Notes under the pieces: generated by a model
What the model was told of the DNA's origin: nothing
Databases searched by the model: none
The model's input: the letters and a program-made list of their open reading frames with translations, nothing else
Shown: positions 16,681-24,990 of the stretch, piece after piece
Position numbering within the stretch: position 1 is the stretch's first letter
Layout of the letters: every line of letters begins with the position of its first letter
Origin: WSZJ01 sp964590435
Lineage (GTDB): Bacteria > Planctomycetota > MHYJ01 > WSZJ01
Direction of reading: 5' to 3'
DNA length: 64,000 nucleotides
Assembly: GCA_964590435.1 (NCBI GenBank)
Contig: CAZPWT010000020.1
Span: 1 to 64,000 of the forward strand
Program-made: the position numbers and the translations under genes

Positions 16681-17721
16681 CTATCGCCGTTTCTTCGGCC
16701 TTCCCCCCGCCCTGCCCGCGAGCATGTCCTTCACCAGCGCCCTCTTGACCTCCTCCAGCGGCTCGAACGGCGCTTCGAATTCGACGGAGACGCCGAACGG
16801 CTTGAGAATCGGCTCGAGCGCGCGGTGGAGGTCGGCGGTGTCGGTGATCAGGGCCTCGGGGAGCGGGAGGTCGAGGTCGGTGATGCCGGGATTGGCGCCG
16901 GAGAGGAACGTGGCGAGGTGGATGACCGCCTCGGCCAGCGCCGTGGGGCCGGCGAACGGGCGGGCATCCACGACCATCCCGTTGGGGGCGGCGACGAAAA
17001 GCAGGCGGATCGGGTCGTCGCCCACGGTCGCGGGGATCAGTGTGAGGGAGGCAGCGAGCTCGCCAGAGGGACGGCGCAGGCGGAGACGCGCCAGGACGTC
17101 CTCGGGCACCGAGATCCGGGGAGTCTCGGGTTCGAGGCGGGCGTTCGCCACCGTCCACGGCTCCGCGTCGGCAATCGCACCGGTGGCGTCGGCGGGAAGG
17201 GTGAACGCGGGAATCGTGAGGGCGCCGCCGTCGCCCGAGGAGACCAGCCGCCCCTCGGCGAACAGCCGCGGGATCGCCAGCGCCAGCGCTTCCAGGAACA
17301 GGGCGTGCGCGTTGTCGGGCGGCTCCTGCATCGCCCCCGCGGGTTTCCGCCAGACGCTCGGGTACAGCTTGCGCTTCCCCGCTTCGATCGGCGCCAGCAG
17401 CGTCGGATCCTTTCGCCCGCCCCGCGCCGGGTCCGGCCCCTTCTCAAACGTCAGCGAGAGCAAATCGGCGGACATCGCCATTTCGTCCGGTCCGGTCGCG
17501 CCCGCGACAAACCGCGCGGCGTGCTCGAATCCCCTCTCGCCCATCCAAATGGACAGCCCCAGTGCCTGCCCGCCTGACCCGATCACCGACACGCAGGCGC
17601 GCAGCCCGGTCGGCGGGTGCAGGAATCCGAAGAAGTCCTCGCCTTCGAGCTTTTCCCACGGGCGGGCTTCGTACAGGGACTGCGCGGCGGCGCGGAGGGC
17701 GTCCTTGCGTTCGCGGTTCAT
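16681..17721 (-). CDS. DUF7309/DUF6930-like uncharacterised protein
   Basis: 346 residues, beginning MNRERKDALRAAAQSLYEARPWEKLEGEDFF, split here for length: the N-terminal pattern ALRAAAQSLYEARPWEKL followed by CVSVIGSGGQALGLSI is what I remember for DUF7309, usually linked to a DUF6930 region. Function unknown in that family; proteins are soluble. The C-terminus is basic (GRPKKRR). Upstream is TTGACT-N17-TCTCAT ending 6 nt before the ATG, so this mRNA may be leaderless. Codon use is that of the GC-rich backbone. Confidence 0.6.
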   Translation of the reverse strand: MNRERKDALRAAAQSLYEARPWEKLEGEDFFGFLHPPTGLRACVSVIGSGGQALGLSIWMGERGFEHAARFVAGATGPDEMAMSADLLSLTFEKGPDPARGGRKDPTLLAPIEAGKRKLYPSVWRKPAGAMQEPPDNAHALFLEALALAIPRLFAEGRLVSSGDGGALTIPAFTLPADATGAIADAEPWTVANARLEPETPRISVPEDVLARLRLRRPSGELAASLTLIPATVGDDPIRLLFVAAPNGMVVDARPFAGPTALAEAVIHLATFLSGANPGITDLDLPLPEALITDTADLHRALEPILKPFGVSVEFEAPFEPLEEVKRALVKDMLAGRAGGRPKKRR

Positions 17722-17727
17722 GGACGA

Positions 17728-17756
17728 ATGAGAAGCGCGCGAGGCGGGAAAGTCAA
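17728..17756 (-). promoter_or_regulatory. Promoter ending 6 nt before the DUF7309-like start
   Basis: On the minus strand, TTGACT (17756-17751), a 17-nt spacer and TCTCAT (17733-17728) are followed by 6 nt and then the ATG. No Shine-Dalgarno sequence fits between, so transcription would begin at or beside the start codon. Confidence 0.45.
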
Positions 17757-17837
17757 AGAAGGGGGATCATGCGTTTCGGACGCGGCGCCTTGACTCCAGG
17801 GCGGCCCAAGTCCGGTGTCCTTCGAAACGAGGAAGAC

Positions 17838-19568
17838 CTACGAAAGCCCTTCCCACCTCTCCAGATTCCTCCGCATCGCCGTCGTCTCCACTGCTTCCAC
17901 CAGCCCGGCCCAGGTCCTCAGCCGCCAGTCCGCCGCGCCGGCGTCGCGCGGCCAGAGAGCGAACCGCGCCTCGGCGTCGAACCGCTCGGCACTCGCTGCA
18001 CGCAGCGTCTCCCAGCACGCGATGATGGGATCGCGGCGGCGCTTGAGGAGGGCGGCTCCGACGATCCGGTCGAGCTTGTCGTGGTTGACGCGCGGATCCG
18101 CGGGAATGAGGTTCCAGAGGTCGTTGTTTTTCCAGGCGCTGAAGGGAATGACATGGTCGACGTCGAACTTCGTGCGGGTGAGCGGGCGGTCGGTCCAGGC
18201 GCAGCGAAGGACGGGAAGAGCAGCGTAAACGTCGCGGGCGACGGCGGTGTCGCGATCGACGCCCGGGCGGCGCAGGAGGAGGTCGAGGACGCGGCTGACT
18301 TCGATGCGCTTCTCGGAGATCTCGTGCGTCAGCTCGGCCCAGCGCAGGATCGACGATTCCTCGATCCAGTGGCCGAGCAGGCTGAGTTCCTTCCAGAGCG
18401 AAGCGGGGACGACGATGCGGCCGAGGGCGTCGGCGAGTGACTGCTCGGTGCCCGCGATTCCGGCGCGCGGCGTGCGGGAGCCTTCGAAAGTGAAGATCCG
18501 CCCTTCGCCGGAGGTCGCAAGCGTGTGAGTGACCGGCCCATCGACGATCGCGACCGCGGTCTTCTTCACGGCGGCGCGATAGGCTGCGGCCTGATCGTCC
18601 GGCACGCCGCGGCGGAGGTCGTCGCAGAACGCTTCGATGCCGCCGCAGCCGCGATATCCGGCAATGAGCTGGGCAAGCTCCCCACGGAAACTGATCCCGC
18701 CCGCGCCGCGCTTCTCGCCGCGCATCTGCGGGATGAACGCTTCATCGCCCACGAGCGGCCAGTAGTAGCGCAGCCAGCGCGTCACGACGAGGCCGAGCGG
18801 CACGCCGACGCGGTCGCCGGGAAGGAAAGCCGCCGCCTTCGGCGCGGTCTGCGCGAGGTCGCACAGGGCGCGGAGAAGCGCGAGCTTGTACGTCGCCACC
18901 TTGCGGTCGCGGCGGATCACCGTCTCGACCTGCTGCACGGACGCCTGCGCCCGGTCGTCGTGCCAGAAGTGAATCGTCAGCCACTGGACGCCCTTCCGCC
19001 CGCAACCGTCCCCTTGCCGCTGCCACGACGTCTGCACGAAACCGAGCCTACCGAACAACAGCTCGAGTTCCGCCGCACCATATGGATGGAACAGCCGCCC
19101 GTTCTCGTCGCGATGCTCCTCCCCCGCCCCGCGCGGCTCCGCGGGGACCGAAATCACCAAGCTTCCCTGCGGCTTCAGCAACTGCTTCAGCCGGAACGCC
19201 GCTTCGAAAATCTGGTGGGGCGGAAGGTGCATGAGCACCGCCGTCGCGAGGACCGAGTCGTAGGGCCCGCCGGTCTGGCCCGTCAGCGCGGGGAGCGCAT
19301 CCTGCGAGAGGAACTCGGCGATCTCCGGGTGCCGGCGTCCGGCCTCGGCGATCATCGCCCCGCTCGCGTCCACGCCGCACGCAAGCACACCCCGCTTCCT
19401 CAGCCACGCGACCTCGCGGCCGCTTCCGCAGCCGACGTCGAGCACGCGATCCCCGGGGCGGCAGACGAGCGCGAGGAAATCGTGCAGCTCCCGTGGCTCG
19501 GCGGCGTCGTAGCGGCCGGCGAGCTCGGGGGCATTTCGGTCGTACCAGTGCTGAGTTCGGGGGTCCAT
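17838..19568 (-). CDS. SAM methyltransferase fused to an HNH endonuclease
   Basis: This 576-residue fusion has three parts. Residues 1-200 form a class I SAM-dependent methyltransferase: motif I VLDVGCGSG at 42-50, acidic loop CGVDASGAM, and PYDSVLATAVLMHLPP after it. A middle region (KVATYKLALLRALCDLAQ, TRWLRYYWPLVG) is helical. Near residue 469 is an HNH nuclease: CAWTDRPL before it, then FDVDHVIPFSAWKNNDLWNL and RVNHDK. Methylation and nuclease activity in one chain suggest modification linked to restriction or RNA processing. The methyltransferase lacks the DPPY/NPPY motif of N6-adenine enzymes and looks like a small-molecule or tRNA type, so the methylated substrate is uncertain. Confidence 0.8.
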   Translation of the reverse strand: MDPRTQHWYDRNAPELAGRYDAAEPRELHDFLALVCRPGDRVLDVGCGSGREVAWLRKRGVLACGVDASGAMIAEAGRRHPEIAEFLSQDALPALTGQTGGPYDSVLATAVLMHLPPHQIFEAAFRLKQLLKPQGSLVISVPAEPRGAGEEHRDENGRLFHPYGAAELELLFGRLGFVQTSWQRQGDGCGRKGVQWLTIHFWHDDRAQASVQQVETVIRRDRKVATYKLALLRALCDLAQTAPKAAAFLPGDRVGVPLGLVVTRWLRYYWPLVGDEAFIPQMRGEKRGAGGISFRGELAQLIAGYRGCGGIEAFCDDLRRGVPDDQAAAYRAAVKKTAVAIVDGPVTHTLATSGEGRIFTFEGSRTPRAGIAGTEQSLADALGRIVVPASLWKELSLLGHWIEESSILRWAELTHEISEKRIEVSRVLDLLLRRPGVDRDTAVARDVYAALPVLRCAWTDRPLTRTKFDVDHVIPFSAWKNNDLWNLIPADPRVNHDKLDRIVGAALLKRRRDPIIACWETLRAASAERFDAEARFALWPRDAGAADWRLRTWAGLVEAVETTAMRRNLERWEGLS

Positions 19569-19692
19569 GGCGTCGCTGGAGGTCGGGCCTGTGCGTCACT
19601 CTACTCGAGCAGGCGTGTGGCTTACTGGGGCCATGGTCGCACACGAGGATCCGCGTTCGTGAAATCGCAACCATCGCCACGGCACTTTCGCG

Positions 19693-20418
19693 CTAGGCAG
19701 TCTGACCTGGACTACGTACGAACATCATCTCCCTGGGATAGTCCAGTTCCACGATCGAGGCCTTGAAGAGATCGCTGCCCAGGACGGCGAGCCCACCAGC
19801 GAGGGCCCTGTCCAGAGGCTCGGGCAGAACGCCGAATTCCGCCTGAAACTGAATCGCTCCAACCGAACAAGGCGCCGAACGAATCTGCGTCCTGAACCTC
19901 CCACCGATTGCGGGGTGGAAATCTCCGACTTCCCCGGCGATCGGAAGATCCGCAAGCAGAGACTGGGGCGCGTATGAGATCTTCGCCCCCGTGTCCAAAT
20001 ACGAGCGGGTCTCAGCTCCCCTGATATTGATCTTGATGATGGGCAACTGAGCATGGGAGAGGTCCATCCGGATCCCGTGCTCGACTGGTCTGTCGGGGCC
20101 TTTCCTGAACACGACCCTCCTTCCCCTCCAGTCGATTGAAAGTGAATAGGCCGAGAGAATATCCCCTCCGATCAGAGCCACCAGCGGCGTCCCGACCCAG
20201 GTAGAGATGGCCTCGATGGGGGCATTCGGATATGGCCCGACCCGTTCCAGTGGATGTTCCATTCCGGCGACCCGGATCGAATCCAAGGACCCGAACGATT
20301 TCGGTGAACCCGTATCCAGCAGGACGCGTCCCGCCTTCAGGAGCAGGACGATGTGGTCATCCGCTGTTTCCATGGGAATCAGTTCGCTCATCCGAGATCC
20401 CTCGTCGACCGGCGTCAT
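19693..20418 (-). CDS. Two-lobed retropepsin-like aspartic protease
   Basis: This 241-residue protein has two aspartic-protease half sites: VLLDTGSPKSFG (DTG at 35-37) and SYLDTGAKISYAP (DTG at 142-144). Each is followed by a matching hydrophobic-Gly-Asp segment (LIGGDILSAYSLSID; VLGSDLFKASIVELD), so the protein is an internal duplication and could form a pepsin-like active site within one chain. No signal peptide is seen. It is the last gene of a MerR-VWA-protease operon and overlaps the VWA stop by 4 nt (ATGA). An alternative start is MSELIP nine codons inside. Two-lobed architecture in a bacterial cytosolic protein is unusual. Confidence 0.75.
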   Translation of the reverse strand: MTPVDEGSRMSELIPMETADDHIVLLLKAGRVLLDTGSPKSFGSLDSIRVAGMEHPLERVGPYPNAPIEAISTWVGTPLVALIGGDILSAYSLSIDWRGRRVVFRKGPDRPVEHGIRMDLSHAQLPIIKINIRGAETRSYLDTGAKISYAPQSLLADLPIAGEVGDFHPAIGGRFRTQIRSAPCSVGAIQFQAEFGVLPEPLDRALAGGLAVLGSDLFKASIVELDYPREMMFVRSPGQTA

Positions 20419-21695
20419 TCGCTGCCATACCGAATCGCCTTGCCTTTGTCGTCGCGACCACGGCGATCCGAGGTTGCCGAGAAATATGCGAGTTTGCGGG
20501 CCATTGGGTCCATGTCCATCCCGTAGCGATCGACTTCCCGCTCAAGATCCCGGACCAGTTCGTCGCAGACCCGGTCGAATTCCGAGAGAGGCATGAGTCT
20601 GGCAATTGCCCGGCGGATTGCGTCGGCCGCGCCCCTGAAGTCCCCCTCGCGATTGAGCCCGAGCCCTTCTTCGCGGGCCTGCGCTGCCCCTGCCCGAGCG
20701 GCGGCGCGCAGGACCTCTCGGTCCACTCTCTGCGCCACGACGCGCGATTCTTCCGCCCGAGTCCAGCGGACCTCGATCGGACGCGCGGGGAGGGGCGCAG
20801 CCCCCGCATCGATTGCGTCGCCTTGCAGAGTGAAGAGAGCGCGGACGGCGTCCCCCACGTTGCCGCCAGCGGGAATGTGAACTTCGAACACCACGCTCAG
20901 GACCTGCCCGGCAACAAGATCGCCCAGCGGCACCCACGACGCCCTCTCATCCCTGCGCGTGGGGTCCATGCTCAGGCTCTCGACACTGATCCCAGCGTCG
21001 GGGCGGATCTGCAGGACCGCGTCCCTCACGACGACCGCCTGGGCCTCGCCTACCTCGGAGTTCATTGTCTGCGCAGCTTCTGCGGGATCCGCGATGAAGT
21101 AAAAGTGACCGCCGCCGGAGTCGGCCATGGCCTGGAGAAGTGTCTCGTTGAAATCCGCGCCCACTCCAAACGTCGAGGTCACAACGCCGCGCCGCCTCAA
21201 CTCCGCCGCATGGCGCGCGAGTTCATGGGTCGAGATGATTCCGTTGTTTGCAAGGCCGTCCGTCAACAGGAGGCAGCGGCCGACGCTTTCCCGATCGAGA
21301 CCCGATCCCACCTGCTCGCAGCCGCTGAGCCATCCCGCACCAAGGTCCGTGTTCCCACCGGGGAAAACTGAATCCAACCGGTCCAGCGCCCTGGCCTTGT
21401 TTGCAGCAGTGGCATGACAGGCAGGGGTGAGCACATCCACTTCATTGTCGTACACGACGAGGGAGAACCTGTCCTGCTCGCCGAGGCTGGAGAGGCACCG
21501 CCTCGCCGCCTCGCGCACTTTCTCGAACTTGACGCCACTCATTGAACCCGAGCGATCGAGCACGAAGCCGACTTGGATCGGGACCCTTCGCCCACCTGCC
21601 TCGGCTCGTGGAACGCGAATCTCGCAGAGAACGTACCGGGTCGTCGCAACGCCGGCGGAAATCAGATGCCTGTCTGTCCTGAGTTCAAGGTTCAT
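20415..21695 (-). CDS. VWA domain protein with complete MIDAS site
   Basis: 426 residues. The von Willebrand factor A domain occupies about residues 40-215. Its metal-ion site is complete: DRSGSMS at 47-53, a threonine in PGGNTDLGAG, and LLTDGLANNG. Downstream is a beta-sandwich-like region and a helical, Arg/Glu-rich tail. The layout is that of the COG2304 'Ca-activated' VWA proteins, but there is no signal peptide or membrane segment, so it probably acts in the cytoplasm. It overlaps the MerR gene and the protease gene by 4 nt each, making a tightly coupled three-gene operon. VWA domains bind partner proteins through the metal ion; the partner here could be the protease. Confidence 0.85.
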   Translation of the reverse strand: MNLELRTDRHLISAGVATTRYVLCEIRVPRAEAGGRRVPIQVGFVLDRSGSMSGVKFEKVREAARRCLSSLGEQDRFSLVVYDNEVDVLTPACHATAANKARALDRLDSVFPGGNTDLGAGWLSGCEQVGSGLDRESVGRCLLLTDGLANNGIISTHELARHAAELRRRGVVTSTFGVGADFNETLLQAMADSGGGHFYFIADPAEAAQTMNSEVGEAQAVVVRDAVLQIRPDAGISVESLSMDPTRRDERASWVPLGDLVAGQVLSVVFEVHIPAGGNVGDAVRALFTLQGDAIDAGAAPLPARPIEVRWTRAEESRVVAQRVDREVLRAAARAGAAQAREEGLGLNREGDFRGAADAIRRAIARLMPLSEFDRVCDELVRDLEREVDRYGMDMDPMARKLAYFSATSDRRGRDDKGKAIRYGSE

Positions 21696-22318
21696 GGCCT
21701 ATCTCCTTCCATCAGGCGCGTGACACAGCGGCGGATTTCGTTCACGAAGCGCCAGGTCTCGTGGCGAACAGGGAGCCGCACTTGGAGTTCCAAATCCGGA
21801 GTCAGATTGATCCTCCTCCACTCAGTTTCCTCACGCTGGCCGTCTTGCCGGTACGTCGGCGAAGCGTTCGATGGCGCGGCGAGCTTGGGATCCTCGAATG
21901 CAGGCTGCTGGGAAGGCTGCGGAAACCTCGATTCCTCCATCGTCGGCGGTTCCCCCCGCAGGACTCGACGGGCGTAATCCGAAGCCGACCCGGCTGAACG
22001 CCGACCGAGCATCTTCCGGGCGAAGTCCACGGAAGAATCGGGCAATTCCGCCGGACGCTCACTGGCGAGTTGCCTCAGTTCCTCGTCGCTAAGCTGTCCG
22101 ACCCGATCCCGGATTTCCTCCAGGGGCCGATACTGCTCCCGCAGCGCCCGGATGATCTGGAGGAGATGCAGGTGGACCTCGGTGTAGTGCGATTTTGGCC
22201 CCATCCCTATGGGTGGACGCAGCACACCGTTCTGGATGTAAAAGCGGATTGTCCGCGGCTTGACGCCAGACCGCGTGGCGAGTTCGTCGAGGTTCAGCAC
22301 GAGGGAGGGTTCGATCAT
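21692..22318 (-). CDS. MerR-family transcriptional regulator
   Basis: 208 residues from the ATG at 22318; a TTG two codons upstream is also possible. The N-terminal MerR helix-turn-helix is clear: LNLDELATRSGVKPRTIRFY, then NGVLRPP and HLHLLQIIRALREQYRPLEE. The C-terminal half is divergent and includes a proline-rich linker (FPQPSQQPAFEDPKLAAPS) and a final beta-like domain rather than a metal-binding loop, so the effector is probably not a metal. It heads the VWA-protease operon. The promoter 22325-22353 has consensus hexamers spaced by 17 nt and ends 6 nt before the ATG, with no ribosome binding site. Confidence 0.85.
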   Translation of the reverse strand: MIEPSLVLNLDELATRSGVKPRTIRFYIQNGVLRPPIGMGPKSHYTEVHLHLLQIIRALREQYRPLEEIRDRVGQLSDEELRQLASERPAELPDSSVDFARKMLGRRSAGSASDYARRVLRGEPPTMEESRFPQPSQQPAFEDPKLAAPSNASPTYRQDGQREETEWRRINLTPDLELQVRLPVRHETWRFVNEIRRCVTRLMEGDRP

Positions 22319-22324
22319 GAGCAA

Positions 22325-22353
22325 ATCATAACACTAGACATGTTTACTGTCAA
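22325..22353 (-). promoter_or_regulatory. Near-consensus promoter of the MerR operon, apparently leaderless
   Basis: On the minus strand: TTGACA (22353-22348), 17-nt spacer, TATGAT (22330-22325), then TTGCTC and the ATG at 22318. The expected transcription start falls on or next to the start codon. A partly palindromic ACATGT lies in the spacer, where MerR regulators usually bind. Confidence 0.75.
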
Positions 22354-22486
22354 CTTAGTTCATCTCGCCCATAAACTCTTATGTATAAACGCGTTAAGAA
22401 ATGTCGCCTTCAGGCATGTAGGAAACTCCCTTGCGGCGGGAGGAGTGCCAATCGGCTTTGGCACACTTGAAGTCTTACGCTCGAAT

Positions 22487-23851
22487 CTACTCCGGCACCC
22501 CCAACAGAACCCGCAGACGCCCTATGAACTTCCGGAGCGGCAGGGAGCCACCTCCGAGGCAATGGTAGACCTCCGAACCCGCGAGAAACGCCCGGATGAT
22601 TTCCAAATCAAATTGTCTCACCCCCTCGGTGCGGTGGGCGACAGGCTCATCACCGTGCCGAATCACCAGAGCTAGACTCCGGCTTTTCGCATCGGGGTTG
22701 CAGACCGGGCAAAGAGAAGATTCGTCGAGTTTCAGCCATGCCTCGCCGATTTCCAGGACCAACTTGCGGCATGAGGAAAACTCCGGCAACTGGTCCATCT
22801 CGATCACTCGCCCCGAAAATTCCGGGGAGTCGCCATGATTCCTCTTCGCCAGCAACCCTTTCGGCGTCAGGACGTACAGCGTCCTGCTGCCACAGGTTGG
22901 GCAATCGTAGCTGGCCTCCGCAGGAACCAAGGGAGTGACAAGAGTTGAAGATGGCCCGCCCTCAGCAAGGCTCTCGGCCAGTTGCGCGAGTCGCGCAGCC
23001 AACTCTTCGCGGGCAACCGAACCTGGATGAACCCTGAGCCACTCTTGAAGTCCCTGTGTCGTCCCTGGGAGGCCTCTCGCCCTAAGCGCCTCGACTACCG
23101 TCGCCGGGAGTTCGTCGTTGCCGTATTGCCAAAGAATCAACCGTAGGATCCGATGAGTCACCTGGATCTGCGAAGCGGATGCAGAGAGCGGGTTCGGCGA
23201 GGCGGGCCCGAGCAGGAAACTGAAGAACCGACCAAGGTGGAATGGTCCATACTGCCCCTCGGGCACCGGCAGGCTTGCATCCAGCAAGGAGCGAACGATC
23301 TCCGTCGCATGTTCCGGGTACTTGCCCATCCTGAGCAACGAAGCCAGGGCTGGCCACACCACATCGGGCGCCGCTTCGACGACGACCAGCAGGGCCTGGA
23401 GTGCGTATTCTGAGATTTCCGTCCCGGGACGCTGTCGCGTAGGACCAAACCAATTCACCAAGGCCTGAACGGTCTGACGGGAGGTACTGCGACCGAGAAG
23501 TCGGCAGCGCGCCATCACGGCCGGGCCACGGCCAAACCGCGCTAGCAGGTGATCATCGGTGGCCGAGCCGTGAATGCCGAGCGCGAGGATGCATGACTCT
23601 GGATTCGCGGGAGTGGGTGTGCCGGTAGGACGTGTGGACCCTGTTTCCGAATCAAACGTGAAAGCCCCATCGATCGTCCGTGGCTTCTCGAGATACTCCC
23701 GCAGCCAGTGGTCGATCCAAGTGCGAAGCACGGGCGCAATTCGACGGTCCCCCGGCGGGACCCGGGCAAGGAACTTCGCGGCGGCTTCGACCTTCTTCGA
23801 AGCCGGATCATTCAGGGCCTTCAGTGCCGCTTCGATTTCATCCTGGGACAT
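22487..23851 (-). CDS. Uncharacterised helical-repeat protein with a split zinc knuckle
   Basis: 454 residues, starting MSQDEIEAALKALNDPAS. The first 280 residues are helical with HEAT-like spacing (EYALQALLVVVEAAPDVVWPALASLL in two pieces, HATEIVRSLLDASLP). Then a CxxC pair, YDCPTCGSRTLYVLTP, and a second pair about 70 residues later, SSLCPVCNP, could together bind zinc. No catalytic motif, signal peptide or membrane segment. Its composition matches the neighbouring MerR-VWA block rather than the GC-richer genes, so it may have arrived with it. Function unknown. Confidence 0.75.
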   Translation of the reverse strand: MSQDEIEAALKALNDPASKKVEAAAKFLARVPPGDRRIAPVLRTWIDHWLREYLEKPRTIDGAFTFDSETGSTRPTGTPTPANPESCILALGIHGSATDDHLLARFGRGPAVMARCRLLGRSTSRQTVQALVNWFGPTRQRPGTEISEYALQALLVVVEAAPDVVWPALASLLRMGKYPEHATEIVRSLLDASLPVPEGQYGPFHLGRFFSFLLGPASPNPLSASASQIQVTHRILRLILWQYGNDELPATVVEALRARGLPGTTQGLQEWLRVHPGSVAREELAARLAQLAESLAEGGPSSTLVTPLVPAEASYDCPTCGSRTLYVLTPKGLLAKRNHGDSPEFSGRVIEMDQLPEFSSCRKLVLEIGEAWLKLDESSLCPVCNPDAKSRSLALVIRHGDEPVAHRTEGVRQFDLEIIRAFLAGSEVYHCLGGGSLPLRKFIGRLRVLLGVPE

Positions 23852-23904
23852 GGCGTCTCATGCTAGGCCTCAGCGCAACGCGGAATCAAGCGCGCGTCGT
23901 CGCT

Positions 23905-23973
23905 CTACCGGCCGGGCGGGTCGCGCTTCAGCTTCGGGAGGGGCTCGCGGAGGAGGACGTCGTCGGGGCTCAT
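23905..23973 (-). CDS. Possible 22-residue coupled microprotein
   Basis: An ATG overlapping the stop of the cysteine-rich gene (ATGA at 23973-23970) opens a 22-codon frame, MSPDDVLLREPLPKLKRDPP plus GR. The exact 4-nt overlap is the same coupling seen in several operons of this window, but the product is too short to judge and may be chance. Confidence 0.25.
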   Translation of the reverse strand: MSPDDVLLREPLPKLKRDPPGR

Positions 23974-24659
23974 GAGGTGGGCCCTTGGTGGTCCTGGATT
24001 TCGGAATGACACACATGCTCCAGCCCCGCGAACCCCGGCACGAACCACACGCGGCCGTCGGTCTCGACGGTGTTGCTGTTGAGCTTCCTGCAGAACAGCG
24101 GCTTCAGGCAATTCGCGCAGAGGTTGCGGTTCTCGCAGGCGCACGCGACCGGCAGGACGAAGCCCGTGGCCTGCTCTGCGCGATCGAGGCACTCGCCGCG
24201 CCACTCGCCGCACGTTTCGCAGCGCGTGAGCCCCTTCGGAACGCCCTCGGGCTGCAGGCCCTGCAGCCGCTCCGCCTCGCCAGGCGCCGCGGGGCGGCCG
24301 CCCTTGGCGGAGTCCCCGAGAAGGAAGCCCGTGTCGCGCGCGGCGCGGGCCCGGAAGAGTTCCCGGCGGTGCCGCAGCTCGTCGTCTTCCTCCACCGGCC
24401 GGCCGGGGTGGAGCTTGCCTTCCACGACGGATCGGATGCGCGACGCGGCGAGGCGCGCGTGGTCCGCGGAGGGCCCTTCGAAGATGGTGTTCTGGCCCCA
24501 CCCGAGCGAAAGGCAGCACGGCAGGTCGTTCCGGGTCGATTGCAGGATCGCGAGCATCGTCATGTCCTCGAGCGGCATCGCCTGCGGCAGCAGCAGCATG
24601 TGGCACAGTCCCGGGCTCACCCAGGTCAGGACGTACGGCACGAGGGGGTCGGTCCGCAT
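23970..24659 (-). CDS. Cysteine-rich zinc-binding-like protein
   Basis: 229 residues from MRTDPLVPYV; this start has AAGGAG 8 nt upstream and is preferred to an in-frame start 12 codons earlier. The C-terminal third carries several cysteine pairs: RCETCGEWRGEC, VACACENRNLCANCLKPLFC and a last Cys in LEHVCH. They probably bind two zinc ions in ribbon or treble-clef fashion. The N-terminal half is mixed alpha/beta with a paired Cys in DLPCCLSLGWG. No family recognised. It lies alone between the MerR block and the TPR array. Confidence 0.7.
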   Translation of the reverse strand: MRTDPLVPYVLTWVSPGLCHMLLLPQAMPLEDMTMLAILQSTRNDLPCCLSLGWGQNTIFEGPSADHARLAASRIRSVVEGKLHPGRPVEEDDELRHRRELFRARAARDTGFLLGDSAKGGRPAAPGEAERLQGLQPEGVPKGLTRCETCGEWRGECLDRAEQATGFVLPVACACENRNLCANCLKPLFCRKLNSNTVETDGRVWFVPGFAGLEHVCHSEIQDHQGPTS

Positions 24660-24906
24660 CGGTGCATCTCCTTTCGGGACCCGTGTCCCGCGCATCGGGC
24701 TTTCGCCCGGGCACCGTGGCGCTCCCGCCCGGTTGCCGGACCCGGCTCGCGCCGGATCACTCCTGATGCTGGTGGTTCTTATGCGGAAGGGCCGGCGGTG
24801 TGACGCGGGAATCTGTGAGGTCGCAACATGTGTTCTGGAAGCGCCCTCGCGATCCGGCGTTCAAGGGTTCAGTGGTGAGGATTGAGTGTTGAGTATTGAG
24901 TGACGG
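24660..24906. other. Non-coding spacer before the TPR array
   Basis: No gene seen. It contains GC-rich imperfect palindromes near 24700-24760 and a degenerate GAGTxTTGAGT run at about 24884-24903. The same run also precedes other TPR genes of the window. Confidence 0.5.
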
Positions 24907-24948
24907 CCCGCCTTCGCTCCGGCGCTTCGCGTCCGGAGCTTCGGCGGG
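24907..24948. repeat. 42-bp hairpin repeat, copy 1 (context A)
   Basis: First of four identical 42-bp copies. The ends CCCGCC/GGCGGG and inner arms CTCCGG/CCGGAG form a hairpin interrupted by a small internal loop. It is followed by CTTCGCCCGCTGGCTG, shared only with copy 3, and lies upstream of the first TPR gene. Confidence 0.85.
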
Positions 24949-24990
24949 CTTCGCCCGCTGGCTGGGCGCGCTGGGTTAGGATCACACCAC

